DNA of 64,000 nt. It comes from Profftia lariciata. GTDB taxonomy: Bacteria; Pseudomonadota; Gammaproteobacteria; Enterobacterales; Enterobacteriaceae. This document shows, piece by piece, positions 57,511 to 64,000 of the stretch. Numbering within the stretch: the stretch's first letter is position 1; every line of letters starts with the position of its first letter. The notes beneath the pieces are model-generated. The model saw only the letters and a list, made by a program, of their open reading frames with translations. It did not search any database and was not told the DNA's origin. The DNA lies in contig NZ_CP045925.1 of NCBI RefSeq assembly GCF_020541265.1, forward strand, positions 558,001-622,000, read 5' to 3'. The position numbers and the translations under genes were made by a program.

Positions 57511-59231
57511 TAATTATTAACCAATTTATTGAAGATATTTAGAATGTATATTTTACTGATAATATACTATTGAGTATAAAAATATAAAAAATGTAATCTT
57601 AACAAGAAAATATAATATATATTTTTAATTTATTAAAAATAATATTCATTATACTTTGTAAGTAATTTTATAAATTTTATTATATTTATTACTAAAGTAT
57701 ATTAATGAATTGTATTTTTATATTATTATTTATTTTAAAATGACATGATATTTTTTATATAAATTTAATTAATATATAAATTATATTATTAGGATGATAA
57801 TGTGTTTCAAAGCAAGTTATTTGAGTAAATAATGATATCAATATTTAAGAATAAAATGCAGAAAATAAGTACTTAAGATATAAAAACATGTTTAATTAAT
57901 GTAATTTAATACAATTATATTCATTTTAAATGACTCTATAAGATTATTATTTTTATAACAAAATTAAAATATATAAATTATATATAATATACGTGCGTTT
58001 AGTACTATATTATATATATCTTAATATATTAAATATTATTATATATGTTATTCAATATAAAACAGATTAAATCTTTTCTCTTATTTATATTCTGTACTTT
58101 TATACATATATATAATTAAAGATATTGTCTACTTATATTATTTTATAACTAAAATGTATATAGTTAAAATATAATTTAGTATATTAAATTTTATCTTAAT
58201 ATTAAAAGATAGAATATTTCTATACAATGCATTCAGTAAGTACGTAAAATATATTATTTTAAAACCTATAAATATATTAATTAATAATTTAATATATTTT
58301 CTTTAATTAATATAGCTTTTAATATGTTATTATTTATAATAAATACGTTATAAGTATCATCTTATAAAATAAAAAACATATAATGTTTACATATTTCAAT
58401 TTCTTAACATTGTATATGTATAGTATAAATGATTTATCTTTACTATCAGTATATTTTCAATAATAATAATTCTGCATAAACAGATATAATAAATATCATT
58501 TATTTTTTAAAAATATAATAATTGAGTCTACTATAATAACAGTATCATTATTATCTAATAATATAAATTATTCTATTAAATGTTATTTGATAATGATCTA
58601 TAAGAAAATTAAATATTATTAAATAATTAATTTATTATTATAATTAATAATATTTATCAATATTTAATTAATTAGTAAAATATAAATATTAGTAAAATAA
58701 TATCTTTTGTTAAAAAATAGTATAAGTTATTTAAAGAATACATAATAGTATATTTATAGTTAGTATATATACTAAAATATTTTATATAAGTAATATAAAA
58801 TATTTTTTAACAGAAATATAGTAATTATAATAAAAAATTATTTAAAATAATATAATATATTTTTACTTTAAAAATGATGGTATATAGCAAAATATATTAT
58901 GCAATCTTTACAAGATTAAATCAATATATTGTATATATTTTTTATAAAATTATTTTGTAATAAATAACTATTTTAAGTTTTTAAAGATGTATATATGATT
59001 TTTTAAAAAACTATTTATAATAAGAATATTTTTAATGTTATTCACTTTATAAAAAACAAATAAATAATATTTTATATGTATGATGAATTACAAAATAATA
59101 CAATCCTAATTTAGTATCAACCCAATATTAACTATATTACATAAAAAATATAGTTTAATAAGTGTGGTAAAAATTTTTATACTAAAAAATAATTTTTCAT
59201 AAAAACATAAAATATAACAAAAATTTTCAAA
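57511..59231. other. 1.7-kb A/T desert where truD and surE stood
   Basis: By comparison with relatives this gap between ispF and pcm should hold surE and truD. No motif of either (for example SurE SNDDG or TruD catalytic Asp region) can be read on the minus strand. A 16-bp palindrome (ttagtatatatactaa) lies near 58760. Confidence 0.5.
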
Positions 59232-59247
59232 ATCCTGGTTTAAGGAT
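59232..59247 (-). terminator. Short hairpin with T-run after ispF
   Basis: On the minus strand ATCCT-TAAACC-AGGAT is followed immediately by TTTTG and a second T-run. It lies about 14 nt past the ispF stop. The stem is only 5 bp but includes two G-C pairs, and position and T-run fit an intrinsic terminator of ftsB-ispD-ispF. Confidence 0.45.
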
Positions 59248-59260
59248 GTTAATAATAATA

Positions 59261-59740
59261 TTATGTTGCTTTATGCAGTAATAATGCAACTGCCTCGCAC
59301 GCAATACCTTCACCACGACCAATGAAACCTAAATTTTCTGTAGTTGTTGATTTTATATTAATATGATCTATGCTGCAATTTAGATGTTTAGCTAAATTTA
59401 CACGCATTTGAGAAATATATGGAGTTATATGTGGATCTTGTGCAATTACTGTAATATCGAGATTACCTAAATAATAACCTTGTACTTGTATACGGTTAAA
59501 TGCTTCCTGTAATAACTTACAACTAGCTATATCTTTAAATGCTGGCTCACTATTAGGAAATAATATACCAATATCACCCAAAGAGGCAGCGCCTAATAAA
59601 GCGTCAGTTGCAGCATGTAATAAAACATCACCATCAGAGTGCGCAATAAAACCATATTTATAAGGAATACTGACTCCACCAATAATTAAAGGACTTGATC
59701 CACCAAATCTATGCACATCAAAACCATGACCAATCCTCAT
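59261..59740 (-). CDS. ispF: 2-C-methyl-D-erythritol 2,4-cyclodiphosphate synthase
   Basis: Fifth step of the MEP isoprenoid pathway, a cytoplasmic trimeric zinc enzyme. It is 159 aa, as in E. coli. Seen: RIGHGFDVHRFGG with zinc ligands Asp8 and His10, AHSDGDVLLHAATDALLGA with His42, LGNLDITVIAQDPHI, and the CDP-binding TTTENLGFIGRGEGIACEA. The Shine-Dalgarno AGGAG precedes the ATG. It follows ispD in an operon ftsB-ispD-ispF, the ancestral order. Confidence 0.97.
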   Translation of the reverse strand: MRIGHGFDVHRFGGSSPLIIGGVSIPYKYGFIAHSDGDVLLHAATDALLGAASLGDIGILFPNSEPAFKDIASCKLLQEAFNRIQVQGYYLGNLDITVIAQDPHITPYISQMRVNLAKHLNCSIDHINIKSTTTENLGFIGRGEGIACEAVALLLHKAT

Positions 59741-59805
59741 GTAATATTCTCCTATAAATAATTTTAAAGAACGATAAAATCAAATGTTTATATAAAAATA
59801 TAAAG

Positions 59806-60516
59806 TTATGTATGCTGGGATAAATATAACTTAGCTAACGAAAAATCTTCAGGATTAGTTATTTTAATATTGTCATAACGACCAGATACTAATATTGGAC
59901 AATACCCGCAATACTCTAAAGCTGATGCTTCATCAGTTAATATAGCTCCTTTATTCAAAGCATATAATATACACATCATTAGTAATTTACGTGGAAAAAA
60001 CTGTGGAGTTAATGCATGCCATAGACATTCACGACTTACTGTATGTTGAATCTTTCTTATATTATTTTGGGAGCGTTTCATAGTATCTCTTACTGGATTT
60101 GCAAGAATACCTCCTATTTTAGATGTATGTTGTAAAGTTAATAAATTACTAAGATCATGTTGATGCAGACAAGGTCGTGAGGCATCATGCACTAATACCC
60201 AATGCGCATCTGTGGCTGCTCTTAAACCAGCTAACACCGATTCTGCTCGATGCGCTCCACCATGCAATGCTTCAATACGAGGATTGTGTGCTAACGGTAA
60301 ATTATAAAAATAATTATCATCTGGTCTTATTGGTACAATAATACGTTTAACATCAACATTATATAGTAATGCCATGACAGAATATTCTAATATAGTTTTT
60401 CCTTGGATAGATAAGTATTGTTTTGGACATGAAGATCGCATCCGATTACCAGTACCAGCAGCGGGTACAATAGCTACTATAGATAAACTTGATGATTTTG
60501 TTATAGAAGCATGCAT
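59806..60516 (-). CDS. ispD: 2-C-methyl-D-erythritol 4-phosphate cytidylyltransferase
   Basis: Third step of the MEP pathway: CTP plus MEP to CDP-ME; cytoplasmic. From the ATG at 60516 it is 236 aa, exactly the E. coli length; a GTG three codons upstream (60525) is also in frame, and AAGTG before the ATG can act as ribosome site. Seen: IVAIVPAAGTGNRM (CTP loop), CPKQYL with the catalytic Lys, GGAHRAESVLAGL, WVLVHDASRPCL, RDTMKRS, HALTPQFFPR, LTDEASALEYCG and the DNIKITNPED close. It lies between ftsB and ispF. Confidence 0.96.
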   Translation of the reverse strand: MHASITKSSSLSIVAIVPAAGTGNRMRSSCPKQYLSIQGKTILEYSVMALLYNVDVKRIIVPIRPDDNYFYNLPLAHNPRIEALHGGAHRAESVLAGLRAATDAHWVLVHDASRPCLHQHDLSNLLTLQHTSKIGGILANPVRDTMKRSQNNIRKIQHTVSRECLWHALTPQFFPRKLLMMCILYALNKGAILTDEASALEYCGYCPILVSGRYDNIKITNPEDFSLAKLYLSQHT

Positions 60517-60719
60517 AGATTTCACTTATAGTAGTATAAATATTATTTATGTAATAACTAATTATTAAGTCATGTCAAATATTATTGATATTGAATAAAA
60601 TAATAATATTCATATGATATAAGTTACTTATTATAAATTTTTTGATAAGCAAATAATAATATGCCATAAAAAATAATATTAAGATCCTTAATAAGAACAA
60701 ATAAGTTATATTATTATTT

Positions 60720-60998
60720 TTATTTTGTTTTTATCACCAAACGATAAAATATTTCACCTGTTTTTATCATACCAAGTTCTTTTCGTGCACGTTCTTCAAT
60801 AGCTTCCTGACCGTTATTAAGATCATTGATTTCAGCAAATAACGCATCATTACGATATTTTAATTGACTATTATAATCTTTTTGAGTAGTAATATTTTTT
60901 TTAATATGCATATAATCATGAAAACCATTTCTACCTATCCATAATGAATACTGCAACCAACTCAATAGTATTAATAAAATTATTGTTAATTTATCCAT
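60720..60998 (-). CDS. ftsB: Cell division protein FtsB
   Basis: A single-pass inner-membrane protein of the FtsQLB subcomplex that licenses septal wall synthesis. It is 92 aa against 103 in E. coli: the short cytoplasmic N-terminus and TM helix (ITIILLILLSWLQYSLWIG region, residues 4-22), KNITTQ then a coiled coil (about 30-62, ending NDLNNGQEAIEERAR) and the conserved KTGEIFYRLV. The last ten or so non-conserved residues of E. coli are missing, so function is likely intact. It is the first gene of ftsB-ispD-ispF, although the gap to ispD (about 200 nt) is wider than in E. coli. No Shine-Dalgarno. Confidence 0.95.
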   Translation of the reverse strand: MDKLTIILLILLSWLQYSLWIGRNGFHDYMHIKKNITTQKDYNSQLKYRNDALFAEINDLNNGQEAIEERARKELGMIKTGEIFYRLVIKTK

Positions 60999-61893
60999 AA
61001 TATTAATTATTAATATAAATAATATTTATAATATACTGAATATAATTACTCAGTTATAACTAATATGCAAGTATTATACTTTTATAATTAAATATATTTT
61101 TTATATTTATAATTGAATAACAATAAATGATAATAGGGAATTAATTTATTAACTAAATATTTTATACATAATATTTTATATACTTATAAAGTATTATGTA
61201 TTTTAATATATTACTAAGCATAGATATCAATACTTATATCATAAATATGATATATATGATTATATTTACATAATATTTTTTAAAAATATTAAAATGTTAT
61301 TTATTACAAATAGATAAATTTATTTGATAGTTTATATCAAAATAGTATTTAATTAAAAATTAATAAGTATTATTATAATAATTTATAATATAAAAATATT
61401 ACTAGATTAGTAATGCCGTATAAACAAAAAATTTTAAAGAATTCAAATAATATTTGATTTATTATAGATAAAATATATCATGCAATCAAAGCATGTTACA
61501 TCTATTAATAAGATAGATTATATATAATAATTTTTATCAAGTATTAATATTAATTATTAATTTTTTCCTAAAAATATACGCTTACATTTATTTAACATAA
61601 AAATTTATTAATTATGTGCTAGATTAAAAAAATAACCAATATTATAGTATCATATAAAAAAATAATCAGAGAGTTATATATAAATTCCAAAAGAAAGATA
61701 AAATATATAAAAAACGTTAACATATAAACATACTTAGTAAAACAAACAAATAAAATATTATTATCAATAATAATTTTATCTATCATAAAATATTAAGTAG
61801 ATAATAATGATACTTTTTTAAAAAATATTTATATTGATAACATGTATTATATAATAATAATATTTTCATATTAAATATTACTAATATAATTTA
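60999..61893. other. A/T desert between gltX and ftsB
   Basis: No gene or relic recognised. It presumably contains the ftsB operon promoter and the gltX 3' end; no terminator hairpin with T-run can be assigned to gltX. Confidence 0.55.
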
Positions 61894-63306
61894 TTAATTA
61901 AATGCATTTGTAGTAATAATAGCTAAAGCTAGATCAATACGTTTTAGTGATTTTCTTTGACCAATATAATAAATTAAAATATTTATACTTAACGATTGAT
62001 CTGTACCTGTCATAGCAACACGTAATGGCATGCCAACTTTATCCATTGTTAATTTAAGTTCTTCCGCAGTTTTTTGAATTACATTATCAATATTTGTAAA
62101 AGTCCAATCAGTTATTGCTGCTATTTTAGTACGAATTAACTCTAAAGGTTTACGTGCCACTAAACATAAATATTTTTTTACTGCATCATTATTAAAATTA
62201 GTAAAATCTTCATAAAAATAACGTGCATGTGCTGCCATGTCTTTTAAAGTTTTACAGCGTCTAGTTAGAAGAGGAATTATTTCAAATAAGTTTGGTCCAC
62301 TATGGGTATCATAACCAAATTGATTAATATGCCATGTTAGATGTCTAGCTAAATATTCAACAGGCATCTTTTTAAGGTAAAATTGGTTAAGCCATTGTAA
62401 TTTTTCAAGATTAAATATGCTTGCAGATTTACTAATATTATCCAGTGTAAACAATTTTTTCATTTCATCAGTACTAAATATTTCTTGATCACCATAAGAC
62501 CAACCCATACGTACTAAATAATTAAGTAAAGCTTCTGGTAAATAACCATCATCACGATACTGCATCACATTTACTGTATCACTATGACGTTTAGACATTT
62601 TTTTACCTGTATTATTTAATATCATTGGAACATGTGCATAATGTGGAACTGGAGCTCCTAATGCTTTCAATATATTAATTTGACGTGGAGTATTATTAAT
62701 ATGATCTTCTCCGCGGATTATATGAGTAATTTCCATATCCCAATCATCAATTACAACACAAAAATTGTAGGTTGGTGAGCCATCTGTACGACGAATGATA
62801 AGATCATCTAGTTCTTTATTATTAAATTCAATAAATCCACGAATTTTATCATAAAATATAACTGAACCTTCTATGGGATTTAAGAAACGAACTACGTAAG
62901 GCTTATTATTGTTATAATAATTATTATAGCGACAAAAACCATCGTAACGAGGTTTTGTATTACTAGTTATATTTGTTTTACGCAAATTTTCAAGACGCTC
63001 TTTAGAACAATAACATTTATATGCGGAACCTTGTTCTAACATTTTATTAATAACATAGTTATAACGTTCAAAACGTTTAGTCTGATAGTAAGGACCTTGA
63101 TCCCAATCTATATTCAGCCAGTGCATACAATCTATGATATTTTTAATAGCTTCATCAGTTGAACGCTCTAGATCAGTATCTTCAATGCGAAGAATAAATT
63201 CACCTTGATTATGACGAGCAAATAACCATGCATAAAGAGCAGTACGTGCACTACCTAAGTGAAAATATCCAGTAGGGCTAGGTGCAAAACGAGTTTTAAT
63301 TTTCAT
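61894..63306 (-). CDS. gltX: Glutamyl-tRNA synthetase
   Basis: Charges tRNA-Glu; class I, cytoplasmic. It is 470 aa (E. coli 471). Seen: RFAPSPTGYFHLGSARTALY with the HIGH-like FHLG, RIEDTDLERS, the SWIM/zinc region with Cys98, Cys100 and Cys125, GEDHINNTPRQINIL, KKMSKRHSD (KMSKS), MGWSYGDQEIF, and the anticodon-binding helices to the end. Oddity: the fourth zinc ligand of E. coli, His127, is Tyr here. There is no strong Shine-Dalgarno. The tRNAs usually beside gltX are not in the window. A genome with only one GluRS still needs tRNA-Gln charged by GlnRS. Confidence 0.97.
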   Translation of the reverse strand: MKIKTRFAPSPTGYFHLGSARTALYAWLFARHNQGEFILRIEDTDLERSTDEAIKNIIDCMHWLNIDWDQGPYYQTKRFERYNYVINKMLEQGSAYKCYCSKERLENLRKTNITSNTKPRYDGFCRYNNYYNNNKPYVVRFLNPIEGSVIFYDKIRGFIEFNNKELDDLIIRRTDGSPTYNFCVVIDDWDMEITHIIRGEDHINNTPRQINILKALGAPVPHYAHVPMILNNTGKKMSKRHSDTVNVMQYRDDGYLPEALLNYLVRMGWSYGDQEIFSTDEMKKLFTLDNISKSASIFNLEKLQWLNQFYLKKMPVEYLARHLTWHINQFGYDTHSGPNLFEIIPLLTRRCKTLKDMAAHARYFYEDFTNFNNDAVKKYLCLVARKPLELIRTKIAAITDWTFTNIDNVIQKTAEELKLTMDKVGMPLRVAMTGTDQSLSINILIYYIGQRKSLKRIDLALAIITTNAFN

Positions 63307-64000
63307 TTTATGATATACTCAATAAATAATATATTTTATATTGCTTTTATTTAAATTATTATTCAGATAATAGGTGACATAATTTATATTATCAAAATAA
63401 AGCAATATCTGTATTTTATTAAATTATGATAATATATAAATATTTTTATATATCTTCAATATATCAATACATTTATTGACTTGATTTTTTAGTAACTTAA
63501 TATCTATTAAATAGATTATAATAATAATTTATTAAAATATATAATACTGAGTATATTATATTATTTGAGTAATAAAATAAATGTTAAAAAATATTTTAAT
63601 TAATTTTGATAAATTAATTTCTTATGAAATATAACATCAAAAAATATCCTTTATTGGAGTTATATTATTACTTTATCAGTATGCATTGAATTTTATAATA
63701 ATTAATATATAAAATATTTGTTATTGTTTTTATTTACGTAATTATTATTTTTTTGCTAAACTTATTGGTTAATTTTGATATTTGAATAGACATAATACAT
63801 TATTATGTCATAATTTATGATAAATGTAGAACTTATATTAAGATGTATAATATTTCTGTGTTATATGCTTATTAACTTTTAGTTATATCGCTAATTTTTT
63901 ATTTATTATGTTATACATAAATATTGTAAAATTAATGTTATATCTAAAAATATGTAGGTGAGAATATTTTATCCTAATTTAGTTAAATTATTTTTATATA
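63307..64000. other. A/T desert at the right edge
   Basis: No gene recognised. A small inverted repeat (gacataat-acatt-attatgtc, about 63788-63808) is the only structure seen. Confidence 0.5.

Noticed and set aside
1..64000. CRISPR arrays, insertion sequences, prophage, toxin-antitoxin or secretion systems
   Set aside because: No regularly spaced repeats, transposase motifs, integrase or related proteins were seen on either strand.

Overview
The window looks like part of the chromosome of a strongly reduced, heritable, host-restricted bacterium of the Enterobacterales (gammaproteobacteria), most likely an insect endosymbiont. The intact proteins (GyrB tail, YidA, NfuA, heptosyltransferases, Ppa, Adk, RNase E, TruA, UbiF, MurA, IspD/IspF, FtsB, GltX) match the Escherichia coli family members nearly end to end, including catalytic residue numbering in several. 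Everything else has drifted to extreme A+T. Adding up the called coordinates, only about one third of the 64 kb is gene. The rest is A/T-dominated desert in runs of 1 to 6 kb. I see no insertion sequence, prophage, CRISPR array or intact accessory cluster.

Layout: gyrB 3' end and yidA (1-2.6 kb, as in the dnaA-gyrB region of relatives); nfuA (3.7 kb); tRNA-Leu(CAA) (5.8 kb); the LPS inner-core operon hldD-waaF-waaC on the minus strand (8.2-11.2 kb); mgtA (12.2-15.0 kb) converging on rpmG; tRNA-Ser(GGA) (17 kb); ppa (18.5 kb); a CysJ reductase domain without its flavodoxin domain (21-22.5 kb); adk (26 kb); an rluC fossil divergent from full-length rne (29-33.5 kb); a 3-kb unidentified gene fossil (34-37 kb); ycdX (37.5 kb); a probable folC scrap (38.5 kb); truA (43.5 kb); ubiF followed by the opposing tRNA block Gln-Gln-Leu-Met and an asnB fossil (47-52.5 kb); ibaG-murA (55-56.6 kb); a pcm fossil (56.9-57.5 kb); the ftsB-ispD-ispF operon (59-61 kb); gltX (62-63.3 kb).

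The surviving genes serve core functions: DNA topology, mRNA turnover and the degradosome, translation (L33, GluRS, pseudouridine, tRNAs), peptidoglycan (MurA), cell division (FtsB), isoprenoids and ubiquinone (IspD, IspF, UbiF), Fe-S delivery (NfuA), nucleotide and pyrophosphate balance (Adk, Ppa), Mg2+ import (MgtA) and LPS inner core. A Gram-negative envelope is therefore still made. The fossils (asnB, pcm, rluC, probably folC) sit where they sit in free-living relatives, so gene order has been kept while genes were erased in place.

No convincing new multi-gene system is present. The most unusual signals are a 75-bp perfect palindrome at 40.4 kb together with other long perfect A/T inverted repeats in the deserts, a CysJ cut down to an intact NADPH-flavin reductase, and an RNase E that keeps its membrane, enolase and PNPase docking segments despite the general decay. 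Motif comparisons are from memory of the E. coli families; no search was run.
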